Source: JANNAT01 sp031422555 (lineage in GTDB: Bacteria; Pseudomonadota; Alphaproteobacteria; Rhodobacterales; Rhodobacteraceae). From it: 64,000 bases of DNA. Below, piece after piece: positions 53,577 through 62,600 of this stretch (position 1 is the stretch's first letter; each line of letters opens with the position of its first letter). The translations under genes and the position numbers were made by a program. The stretch lies in contig JANPLZ010000075.1 in NCBI GenBank assembly GCA_031422555.1, positions 1 through 64,000 on the forward strand, in the 5' to 3' direction. The notes under the pieces are model-generated. The model was given only the letters and a program-made list of their open reading frames with translations, was not told where the DNA came from and searched no databases.

Positions 53577-54613
53577 CCACCACAGTTACCCGTCGTTTCG
53601 TGTTGCTGGACACCTTGAAATCGCGCCCGGCGGCGGCTTTGGTGGTGGATGGCCAGTTGGTCGATCTGGCAGTTGATCCCGGCGATGACGCACCGCTGCC
53701 CGGGGCGATTTACCGCGCCATTGCCGACCGCCCGATGAAGGGACAAGGCGGCATGTTCGTCAAATTACCCGAAGGATCAGGATTTTTACGCGCAACCGCA
53801 GGCATCGCCCCCGGCCAGCGGGTTTTGGTGCAGATCACCGGCCCCGCCGAGGCGGGCAAAGCCTATCCGGTCACCACACGGCTGTTGTTCAAATCGCGTT
53901 ATGCGATTGTCACGCCGGGTGCGCCGGGGCTGAATATCTCGCGCCGCATCAAAGACGATCCCTTGCGCATGGCACTGGAAACGGTCGCCGCCGATGCGAT
54001 GGCGGGTGCGGACGAAACGCTTGGCCTTATCCTGCGGTCGGCCTGCGCGGGCGCAAATGATGACGAAATTGCCGATGATATCACAACGATGCGCGATCTG
54101 GCGCAGGCCGTGCTGGCGGATATGTCCGGCCCGGCTGAATTGCTGGTCGAAGGCGCTGGCGCGCATGAAACCGCGTGGCGCGATTGGGCCGATCCGGAAC
54201 CCGATCAGGTGATCGAGGGCGGCTTCGCCGACAACGGCGTGTTCGAGATGATCGACGCCCTGCTGACCCCGCGGGTAGACTTGGGTGAAGGCCATATGAT
54301 GATCGAGCCGACCCGCGCCTTGGTGGCGGTGGATGTCAACACCGGCCCCGATACCTCGCCCGCCGCAGCGCTGAAGGCCAATATCGCGGCGGCCCGCGAA
54401 TTGCCGCGCCAGTTGCGGCTGCGCGGCTTGGGCGGGCAAGTGGTGATAGATTTTGCACCGATGCCCAAGCGCGACCGCGCCATTCTGGATCAGGTGATCC
54501 GCGCCGCGTTCAAAGCCGAGGCCGAGATAAATCTGGCGGGCTGGACCACGCTGGGCCTGTTCGAGATCACCCGCAAACGCGACCGGTTGCCTTTGGCGGG
54601 GATTTTGGCGTGA
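53573..54613 (+). CDS. Ribonuclease E/G family protein, short form
   Basis: A 346-residue protein with the catalytic core of RNase E/G: ALVAVDVNTGPDTS (first metal Asp) and GGQVVIDFAPMPKRDR (second). An N-terminal S1-like segment is reduced. It lacks the CxxC zinc link and C-terminal scaffold of full RNase E; E. coli RNase G has 489 residues. This short type is usual beside maf and yacG in this order. It probably processes RNA 5' ends or rRNA. Confidence 0.9.
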   Translation: MTTTVTRRFVLLDTLKSRPAAALVVDGQLVDLAVDPGDDAPLPGAIYRAIADRPMKGQGGMFVKLPEGSGFLRATAGIAPGQRVLVQITGPAEAGKAYPVTTRLLFKSRYAIVTPGAPGLNISRRIKDDPLRMALETVAADAMAGADETLGLILRSACAGANDDEIADDITTMRDLAQAVLADMSGPAELLVEGAGAHETAWRDWADPEPDQVIEGGFADNGVFEMIDALLTPRVDLGEGHMMIEPTRALVAVDVNTGPDTSPAAALKANIAAARELPRQLRLRGLGGQVVIDFAPMPKRDRAILDQVIRAAFKAEAEINLAGWTTLGLFEITRKRDRLPLAGILA

Positions 54614-54786
54614 CCTGCCCGATTTGCAGCCGGGCGCAGGATGCCAAATACAAACCGTTTTGTTCGCGCCGCTGTGCCGATGTCGATTTGGGTAAATGGC
54701 TGACCGGCGGCTATGCAATCCCCGCGCAAGCCATCGACGATGAAAATCCCCAGGACGATCTGGCGGCCAAACCCCGCCCGCAATGA
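54610..54786 (+). CDS. yacG: DNA gyrase inhibitor YacG
   Basis: A 58-residue protein read from GTG at 54610. It has a CxxC-x11-CxxxC zinc finger (CPIC ... FCSRRC) and ADVDLGKWLTGGYAIP, the YacG signature. YacG binds GyrB and blocks DNA binding. The start overlaps the RNase stop (GTGA). Confidence 0.93.
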   Translation: MTCPICSRAQDAKYKPFCSRRCADVDLGKWLTGGYAIPAQAIDDENPQDDLAAKPRPQ

Positions 54787-54882
54787 AAGGGGCCGCGCTG
54801 ATTTTGTGGCAAAACCCTCTGGACAGCCCGGCACCCGTCGCGTATCACCCGCCGAGTTGCAGGCGTCGCTACAGCGTCCCGT

Positions 54883-54958
54883 GCCCGGATAGCTCAGTTG
54901 GTAGAGCAGCGGATTGAAAATCCGCGTGTCGGCGGTTCAATTCCGTCTCCGGGCACCA
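54883..54958 (+). tRNA. tRNA-Phe (GAA)
   Basis: A 7-bp acceptor stem (GCCCGGA with TCCGGGC), D arm AGCTCAGTTGGTAGAGC, anticodon stem GCGGA/TCCGC with loop TTGAAAA (anticodon GAA), T arm with GGTTCAATTCC, and encoded CCA at 54956-54958. Confidence 0.98.
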
Positions 54959-55090
54959 TTTAATCCCAGTCTTGATGCGGACCAGGCCGTGCTGCGATGC
55001 GCAGGTCTGTGGTTTGATCCGGTGTTGGATTGTCCCCATCGCAGCGCAGCACCCGCTGTTACAAAACCTTCACTGGCGAGATCAATTCAT

Positions 55091-55114
55091 TTCCATTATT
55101 CTTGAATAATGGAA
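55091..55114. promoter_or_regulatory. 24-bp palindromic operator over the arsR-arsC start codon
   Basis: TTCCATTATTC, two bases (TT), then GAATAATGGAA: perfect 11-bp arms. The second arm contains the ATG at 55109. An ArsR-family dimer bound here would block initiation, so it is a likely autorepression site. Confidence 0.85.
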
Positions 55115-55966
55115 TCAAATATAGCAATCCGCGCCTTTTCCGCCTTGGGCCATGACGGCAGGCTTGCCGTCTTTCGCCTGCTGATGCGGCATGCCCCGCA
55201 CGGGGTGCGCGCGGGCGAGATTGCGGCGGCGCTGGCCATGCGCCCGAACACTTTGTCAACCAATCTGGGGCTGCTGCAGGATGCGGGCCTGATCCGGTCT
55301 TGTCGCGACGGGCGCGCGATCTTGTATTGCGTCAACCTGCCCGCCACGGGTGCGCTGGCCGCCTATTTCATAAACGACGTCGGCCGCAGTCGGCCCGATC
55401 TTACTTCGCACCTTGCGCAACCCACATTCCCCGATCGGAAGGACGCCCTTGCCATGACCGATATCACTGCCACAGGTTTCAACGTTCTGTTTATCTGTTC
55501 CGGCAACTCTGCCCGCTCGATCTTTGCCGAAGCGTTGTTGCGCGATATCGGCGGCGCCAAGTTTCGCGCGTTCTCGGCGGGCACCCGGCCTAATACCCGG
55601 CTCAATCCCTTTGCCTTGGAGGTGCTAAAGCGCAACGGCCACGATGTGGCGGGCCTGCGCTCCAAACATATTTCGGAATTCGAAGCGCCGGGCATGCCTG
55701 CGATGGATTTTGTGTTCACCGTCTGTGACATGGCGGCGAATGAGGAATGCCCACCGTGGCCGGGTCAGCCGATCACCGGGCATTGGGGCCTGCCTGATCC
55801 GGTCAAGGTTCAAGGCACGGACGCCGAAAAGGGGCTGGCCTTTGCCCAAGCCTATGCCGATCTGCGCCGCCGCATCGCCGCGTTCGCCGCCCTGCCGTTT
55901 GCGTCTTTGTCGCGCGTGGCCTTGCAGGCACAGGTCGATGATCTGGGCGACACGGCCCGGACCTGA
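55109..55966 (+). CDS. ArsR repressor-arsenate reductase fusion
   Basis: A 285-residue fusion. Residues 1-100 are an ArsR-type winged helix (GEIAAALAMRPNTLSTNLGLLQDAGLIRSCRDGR). Residues about 120-270 are a thioredoxin-coupled arsenate reductase of the LMW-phosphatase type: nucleophile Cys in FICSGNSARS (CX5R), further Cys in VFTVCDMA and EECPPW, and GHWGLPDPVKV. The ArsR half lacks the ELCVCDL metal site; two Cys (SCRDGRAILYC) could take its place. No Shine-Dalgarno precedes the ATG, which lies in the operator, so the mRNA may be leaderless. First gene of the arsenic unit. Confidence 0.92.
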   Translation: MESNIAIRAFSALGHDGRLAVFRLLMRHAPHGVRAGEIAAALAMRPNTLSTNLGLLQDAGLIRSCRDGRAILYCVNLPATGALAAYFINDVGRSRPDLTSHLAQPTFPDRKDALAMTDITATGFNVLFICSGNSARSIFAEALLRDIGGAKFRAFSAGTRPNTRLNPFALEVLKRNGHDVAGLRSKHISEFEAPGMPAMDFVFTVCDMAANEECPPWPGQPITGHWGLPDPVKVQGTDAEKGLAFAQAYADLRRRIAAFAALPFASLSRVALQAQVDDLGDTART

Positions 55967-55987
55967 ACAAGCTAAAAGGATTTCCCC

Positions 55988-56998
55988 ATGACACGCATCG
56001 CCCTTAACGGCCTTGGCCGGATTGGCAAACTCGCCCTGCGCGATCTGATTGACACAGGTGCGGGGGGCAAGATCGTGCTGCTCAACGATCCCATCGGCAC
56101 CCCGGATCAGCACGCCCTGTTGATGGAGTTCGATTCTGTTCATGGCCGCTGGGCCCGCGCGATTTCGCACGATGCCGAAAGCCTGACGCTTGCAGGTCAG
56201 CGCATGGCTTTGAGCAGCGCAAAACGGATCGAGGATTTGCCCTTGGCCGCGATGGGCATTGATCTGGTGATTGACGCCACAGGCGTGTTCAAGACCGCAG
56301 CCAAGATCGCGCCCTACTTCGATGCGGGGGTGAAAAAGGTGGTGATTTCTGCGCCTGTAAAAGATGGGGGGGCGCTGAACCTTGTCTACGGGGTCAACCA
56401 CCATCTTTACGACCCAAGCCTGCATCATACCGTCACGGCGGCCAGTTGCACCACAAATTGTCTGGCCCCGATCGTTAAGGTAATACACGAAGGTATTGGC
56501 ATAAAGCACGGATCAATAACCACAATTCACGATGTTACCAACACCCAGACAATCGTTGACCGCCCCGCCAAAGACATGCGCCGGGCGCGGTCGGCGTTGC
56601 TGAATCTGATCCCGACGACCACCGGGTCGGCCACCGCGATCACGCTGATTTATCCTGAACTAGCAGGCCGCCTGAACGGCCACGCGGTGCGGGTGCCAGT
56701 GCTGAATGCGTCGCTGACCGATTGCGTGTTCGAGGTAGAGCGGGCGACAACGGTTCAGGAAGTAAACGCCTTGTTCGCCGCCGCCGCAGACGGCCCGCTG
56801 AAGGGTATTCTGGGCTTTGAGGTGCGCGAACTGGTGTCATCCGATTACACCAACGATCCGCGTTCCAGCATCATCGACGCGGCCTCCACCATGGTGGTCA
56901 ACGGCACGCAGGTAAAGATTTTCGCGTGGTATGACAACGAATGGGGCTATGCCTGCCGGTTGGCCGACATCACCCGCATGGTGGCGGGCGCGATGTGA
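55988..56998 (+). CDS. Arsenic-linked glyceraldehyde-3-phosphate dehydrogenase
   Basis: A 336-residue NAD-dependent GAPDH with GLGRIGKLALR (NAD site) and AASCTTNCLAP (nucleophile Cys). It is smaller in context than in glycolysis: it lies between the arsR-arsC fusion and arsJ and overlaps arsJ by 4 bases. In such operons GAPDH uses arsenate instead of phosphate to form 1-arseno-3-phosphoglycerate, which ArsJ exports. AAGGA precedes the ATG. Confidence 0.93.
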   Translation: MTRIALNGLGRIGKLALRDLIDTGAGGKIVLLNDPIGTPDQHALLMEFDSVHGRWARAISHDAESLTLAGQRMALSSAKRIEDLPLAAMGIDLVIDATGVFKTAAKIAPYFDAGVKKVVISAPVKDGGALNLVYGVNHHLYDPSLHHTVTAASCTTNCLAPIVKVIHEGIGIKHGSITTIHDVTNTQTIVDRPAKDMRRARSALLNLIPTTTGSATAITLIYPELAGRLNGHAVRVPVLNASLTDCVFEVERATTVQEVNALFAAAADGPLKGILGFEVRELVSSDYTNDPRSSIIDAASTMVVNGTQVKIFAWYDNEWGYACRLADITRMVAGAM

Positions 56999-58251
56999 CC
57001 GGAACACCCGTCCCAAAACCCTTGCGCGCCTACGCCGCCGTCACCGCCGCCTATTGGGCGTTCATGTTGTCGGATGGCGCGTTGCGGATGCTGGTTCTGT
57101 TGCATTTCAACGCGCTGGGGTTTTCCCCGGTCCAGCTTGCCTATCTGTTTGTGCTGTATGAGATGGCGGGGATCATCACCAACCTTGCCGCCGGGTGGAT
57201 CGCCGCGCGGTTTGGGCTGACATCGACGCTTTACGCCGGGCTTTTGCTGCAAATCGGCGCACTTGTGGCCCTGACGGCTCTGAACCCTGCGTGGTCGCTT
57301 GCGGCGTCAGTGGCGTTTGTGATGGCGGTTCAGGGTGTGTCCGGCATCGCCAAAGATCTGGCCAAGATGGCGTCAAAATCAGCGGTCAAGGTGCTGGCCC
57401 CCAAGGGGAATGGCGCGTTGTTCCGCTGGGTTGCGGCGCTGACGGGATCAAAGAATGCGGTCAAGGGGCTGGGGTTCTTTCTGGGGGCGGCCTTACTGGC
57501 GGTGGTTGGCTTTAACGCGGCAGTCTGGGGCATGGCGGCGGTTCTAACCGTCATCCTGATTGCGGTCGCCCTGTTCATGCCAGACGGCCTGCCCGCCCGC
57601 GACAAAGCTGCGCGTTTTACCGGCTGGCGCGCCACTGATCCGCGCATCAGCAGGCTATCACTGGCCCGGATGTTCCTGTTCGGGGCGCGCGATGTCTGGT
57701 TCGTGGTGGGTGTGCCGATCTATTTCCAGATGGTGCTGTCGGATGGCACGCCCGAGGGCCGCCGTTTGGCGTTCTTTCTGATCGGTGGATTTCTGGCCTT
57801 ATGGATCATCGCGTATGGGGCCGTGCAGGCCGCAGCGCCCCGGATTCTGCGCGCAAAAGGTCAGCCGGAACGCGCTGTTGTTGCGAAGGCGATCCGTTGG
57901 GCAGGGTTGCTGGTGCCGATACCGTTCGCGCTGGCATTGCTGGCCTATGTCGCTGGCGCGCCTGCGCCGTGGCTTAGTCTGTCGATCATCGCGGGGCTTT
58001 TGTTGTTCGGCTATGTTTTTGCGGTGAATTCATCGGTGCATTCGTACCTCATCCTTGCCTTTACCAACGACGACCGGGTCACCCGTGACATCGGGTTTTA
58101 CTATATGTCCAATGCCGCAGGCCGGTTGATCGGCACATTGCTGTCGGGTGTCAGCTATCAGCTTGGCGGGCTGCCCTTGTGCCTGGCCACCGCGGGGCTG
58201 ATGGCGGCGGCAAGTTGGATTGCAGTGCGAAGGCTTCAGCCCGCGGAGTAA
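56995..58251 (+). CDS. arsJ: Organoarsenical efflux MFS transporter ArsJ
   Basis: A 418-residue protein with about 11-12 membrane helices, MFS type. It has the N-terminal ArsJ segment AYWAFMLSDGALRMLVLLHFNALGF and QGVSGIAKDLAKMASKSAVKVL. It exports 1-arseno-3-phosphoglycerate formed by the neighbouring GAPDH; the ester then breaks down outside to arsenate. GTG start at 56995 overlaps the GAPDH stop. Confidence 0.93.
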   Translation: MTGTPVPKPLRAYAAVTAAYWAFMLSDGALRMLVLLHFNALGFSPVQLAYLFVLYEMAGIITNLAAGWIAARFGLTSTLYAGLLLQIGALVALTALNPAWSLAASVAFVMAVQGVSGIAKDLAKMASKSAVKVLAPKGNGALFRWVAALTGSKNAVKGLGFFLGAALLAVVGFNAAVWGMAAVLTVILIAVALFMPDGLPARDKAARFTGWRATDPRISRLSLARMFLFGARDVWFVVGVPIYFQMVLSDGTPEGRRLAFFLIGGFLALWIIAYGAVQAAAPRILRAKGQPERAVVAKAIRWAGLLVPIPFALALLAYVAGAPAPWLSLSIIAGLLLFGYVFAVNSSVHSYLILAFTNDDRVTRDIGFYYMSNAAGRLIGTLLSGVSYQLGGLPLCLATAGLMAAASWIAVRRLQPAE

Positions 58252-58460
58252 TTGCCAAGGCCAGAAGGTGATCCCTTTGAAAAGCCATACCCGTCGGCGT
58301 GGTGCGCCGCAGGCATTTGTTGTTCCCGACCGGTTTTTATGCTACCCTTACACGCAGTGTTTCATTCAATTCAGGTCGCCTCATTTCGGTGATTGTCTTT
58401 GGCGCGACCTTGGGTGGGTGCGGTGCAACACCACCCCGGACAGGAAAGGTTGGCTGCGTC

Positions 58461-59270
58461 ATGGTTCAGTCCGATAAGAACTTTACCGGATCAATTCCGA
58501 AGTTTTATGACGATTATCTGGGGCCGTTGCTGTTTGCCCCCTATGCGGCGGATATAGCCGCGCGGATAGCGGCATTTGCCCCGCTGGCCGTGCTGGAAAC
58601 TGCGGCGGGCACGGGCATATTGACCGCGCGTCTGGCCGAAGTGCTGCCGGATGCCGCCAGCATCACCGCAACGGACCTGAACGTGGCAATGCTTGATACG
58701 GCGGCTTCCAAAACCGTTTCGGCCAAGATCAAATGGCAGGCTTGCGATGCGATGCACCTGCCCTTCGCCGACAATAGTTTTGACTGCGTTGTCTGCCAGT
58801 TCGGCGTCATGTTCTTTCCCTCCAAGATCGACGCCTACAAAGAAGCCCGCAGGGTGCTGCGGCCCGGTGGAAAGTTTCTGTTCAGCGTCTGGGACAAAAT
58901 TGAATTCAGCCCGATCTCGCTGACCGTGGCAGATGCCATGGCGGCGCGCTATCCGGACGATCCGCCAAATTTTCAGCGCCGCACCCCCTATGGCCATAAT
59001 GATGTCGCGGCAATAAAAAACCAGCTTGGCGAGGCGGGATTTCACGATATCGGGTCTGTTGTCGTGACGCTGCCAAGCACTTGCCCTTCGGCCCGCGATG
59101 CAGCGCTTGGCCCCTGTCACGGCTCGCCGCTGCGTGGCGAAATCGAAGCCCGCGATCCGACCGGGCTTGCGGCTGCAACCGATGCCGCAGCCGCTGCCTT
59201 GGCCGCGCGCTTTGGCGACGGGCCAATCGCCAGCACGATGCAGGCCATCATCTTCACCGCGCGCAAATAG
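58461..59270 (+). CDS. Class I SAM-dependent methyltransferase
   Basis: A 269-residue methyltransferase with the SAM loop VLETAAGTGILTARLAEVL, ITATDLNVAML, and VLRPGGKFLFSVWD. It is of the UbiE/Methyltransf_11 type. It does not show the conserved Cys set of arsenite methyltransferase ArsM, although it follows arsJ by 209 bases. Start at 58461 (MVQSDKNF) chosen over an upstream ATG at 58299 that gives an implausible extension. Confidence 0.85.
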   Translation: MVQSDKNFTGSIPKFYDDYLGPLLFAPYAADIAARIAAFAPLAVLETAAGTGILTARLAEVLPDAASITATDLNVAMLDTAASKTVSAKIKWQACDAMHLPFADNSFDCVVCQFGVMFFPSKIDAYKEARRVLRPGGKFLFSVWDKIEFSPISLTVADAMAARYPDDPPNFQRRTPYGHNDVAAIKNQLGEAGFHDIGSVVVTLPSTCPSARDAALGPCHGSPLRGEIEARDPTGLAAATDAAAAALAARFGDGPIASTMQAIIFTARK

Positions 59271-59653
59271 CGCGGGATAAGGTGGAAGTGGCGGCTTGGC
59301 TTGCCCCGGCTGATCACCGCGACGGTATCAGCGGACAGGCTTTTGCCAAAGGCTATGGCCAGAATGATGCGGCAGGAACCGCGCCAGCCGGGCAAATTGC
59401 CGACCTGAATGTCTGCTTTCTTTTTTTCAAAATCCCAATAGGCTGAGGATTGGGCCGGGTTTGAAGGGTTGTGGTCAGTTGCGGGTATTGTGCCAGCCCG
59501 GCCAAGGCCGCAGGTCATTTTTGGGTTGCAATTGGTGTTTGGACTAAAGGGCTTGGCGATAATCATTGACGCAGCAGGTTTTGCGATCCGAGGCAAGTTT
59601 TCAGCACAGGCCGACAGGGCCGGACATTTTCGATAGCGAACGGGGGAACTGTA
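59271..59653. other. Intergenic region before the cyclase gene
   Basis: These 383 bases contain no supported gene. The sequence around 59420-59440 is T-rich (CTTTCTTTTTTTC). No palindromic operator or EcfG box is evident; a promoter for the cyclase presumably lies here. Confidence 0.4.
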
Positions 59654-62600
59654 ATGTTTGCACCGGCAGGATCTGACAACACCGCCCGTTCAACGGCCGC
59701 TCAGGCCGGTATCCAGGCCTTGGTGATCTCGCCCATTGTTGCCAACGTTATTCTGGCCAATACCCACCGGAAAACCAAGGATTTCGCGGTTGCGGTGCCT
59801 GCAATTGTTCTTTGCGCCGATATCGCCGGGTTTTCTGTGGCCGGGGCTGCGCTGACGCGGTCAGAAGAACGCGGTGCAGAAGAGTTGCGCAGCATCGTCA
59901 GCACGGTCTTTGACCGTGTAACAGAGGCGATACAGGCGGCAGGCGGGCAGGTTCTGCAGTTTTCCGGCGATGCCGTCACCGCAGCCTGGCCAACTGGGCG
60001 CGACCCTGTTTTGCAAACCATCCGCGCAATCGCCGCCGGGCTTGCCTTGCAAGAGGCGTGCCGCAGCCTTTCCGTCGCCGGGATGGTGGGGCTGAAGCTG
60101 CGGGTTTCGCTGGCCGAAGGCCCGGTGTGGATCGCTCATCTGGCAAAGGATGCGCTTGCCCCCCAAACCGTGATCTGCGGCGAGGTCTTTGGCGGTTTCC
60201 GGGGTCAGACCGGGTTCAGCAAGGGCGTCTTTCTGGCTGAACCGCTGTGGACACAGGTTGCGGCGGATCTCCAAGCCCGCGCCTCGGTGGTGTCACAGCC
60301 CGGTGGCATCCGGGTGCTTGCCCTTGACGCAATCAGTCCTGCACCCAAACCGGTGCCGTCAATCGCACCGGATCAGGCGGCGCTGCTTGCGGGCTATGTC
60401 CCGGGCTTTCTTCGGGATCTGCTTGATGGGACGCTGACAGACTGGCTGGCCGAATTCCGGTCGTCTTACATCCTTTTCGCCCGCCTCGAAGGGTTCGGCT
60501 TTTGCGGCGAGGCCGATTTACCCGCGCTTGCCGTCCTTGCCGCCGGGATCGACAGGGCCATCGAGACAAACGGCGGTCTGCGCCTGAAACTTGCAACCGA
60601 TGACAAGGGTCTGGTCCTGATGGCCGCGTGGGGTCTGCAGTCGCGATCGTTCGAGGACAATGCCGACCGGGCCCTTGCCGCCGCGGCACTGGTGCATCAG
60701 GCGGCGCAGGCCGCAGGGTTGGGGGCCAGCATCGGGGTGACGGGTGGCAAGGTGTTTGCCGGGTTGGTGGGGTCCGGCGGCCATATGGAATACACCGTTA
60801 TCGGCGATGCGGTAAACCGCGCGGCCGCCCTGTCCAGCCGGGCCGCCGGGCAGACGCGGGTGGATGACCACACAAGGCAGGCCGCCGTGCGGCGGTTCCA
60901 TTTTGTCAAGGCAGGCGTCTTTCCCCTAAAGGGGCAGGACGCTGCAGCCCAATATATCGTGACCGGTGAAGCCTTGGGGCAAGACGCCCAAAAAGGCGAA
61001 ATGGTCGGGCGCGACACCGAACGCGCCCGGATGGATGACCTTGTTGCGCAAGTGCAGCAAAGCACCGCGCCGGGCGTTCTTCACATCGTTGGCGAAGCGG
61101 GTCTGGGGAAATCCCGGCTGGCGGGCCATCTTCAATCGCGGCTGGACGCGGCGGGCATCCCCAGCTTGCGCCTGAACGCCGACAGTTTGCGCCGCACCAC
61201 GGGGTTCTACCCTTGGCGCCAATTGATTGCCGCGGTGGCCGGGGCGGACCTGCAAGCCGACGGTCTGCAGGCTTTGCTGGGCCATGACCCCGCCGTGGCA
61301 GCGCTTTTGCCGCTGCTAAGCCCGGTTCTGCGCACCGAAATTTCCGATACGGTGGTGACTGCCAGCCTGTTCGGCGGCGGGCGGGCCGAAAAGACCCAAT
61401 CCGTCATCCTCGCACTGTTGGAACGTCTGATCGCCCCCACACCGCAAGTGCTGATCGTTGACGATGCGCATTGGTTTGATTCTGCGTCGTGGCAACTGCT
61501 GGAACGCTTTTCGCGCGCTTTTCCCACTATAACCATTACCATCGTTTCGCGTCCGTTGGACCGCGATGCCCTGCCATTTGAAGCCCGGCGCTTGCTGGAC
61601 CGGACCGATGCCGACGTGATCCGCCTTGAACCCTTTAGCCGCGAGGGGTCAGCCGCGCTGATCAATGCAGCGCTTGGCACAATCGAATCCGCACCGACCA
61701 TTGTCGATCTGATCTTCTCTCATGCAGAAGGCCATCCGCTGTTCACCAACGCATTGGCCCTGTCGTTGCGCGACCGGGGGCTGCTGCGGGTTGAGGCTGG
61801 CTATGCACATTTGGGGATGGGCGAGCGCAGCCTGTCGCAGATCGCCTTTCCCGATGGCGTCGAAGGCGTGGTGGCCGAACGCATCGCCGGGCTGACCCCC
61901 GCCCAGCAGATGACCCTGAAAGTGGCGGCGGTGCTTGGCCGGACTTTTGATCTGGAACTGCTGGCACGTCTGCATCCCGGCGGTCTGTCTGCCGACGTGC
62001 TGGCCACAGAGATTGCCGCCGCCGGACGGGCCGGACTTGTTGAGCCCGTACGCGAAACCCCGGGCCGGCATCGGTTTCACCACGCGATCATCAGCGACAC
62101 GGCTTACAAGCTGTTGGTCAGTGACCAGCGCCGAAGCCTGCATGCGCATGCGGCGGATTTGCTGAACAGGCGAGAGGCCGCGGCGGGGTATCCGGCAGCG
62201 TCGCTTGCCTTGATGGCCCACCACTATGAACAGGCGCATCTGCATAAGCAGGCGGTCGATTTCCTGTCGCGCGCGGCGCACAGTGCCCGGTCGGGCTATA
62301 ACAATGCCGAAGTTGTCGATTTTCTGACACGGGCGCTCCGGCTTGTGGAAGCGACGCCCGGGCTGGCTGATGCGGTGACCCGCGGCCATTGGAACCACAA
62401 GATTGCCGACGCCTTAAAAGCGCTGGGTCATTACAAACGCGCATCGGATTTCCTGTTTGAAAGTGCGCGCCTGCTGGACCGCGCGCCGCCGCGGTCAACC
62501 CGCGGGGCACTGGTTCGCACGATCGGCGGCTATGCAGGTTACCGTCTGCGCCCGCACCGCGCCCCGCGGCCCGCCGATCAGCGTGACGCGATGATTGCCG

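Noticed and set aside
55988..56998. Housekeeping glycolytic GAPDH
   Set aside because: Its overlap with arsJ and place after arsR-arsC fit the arsenate-specific role better.
58461..59270. Arsenite methyltransferase ArsM
   Set aside because: Typical ArsM conserved Cys arrangement is not visible; UbiE-like motifs fit better.
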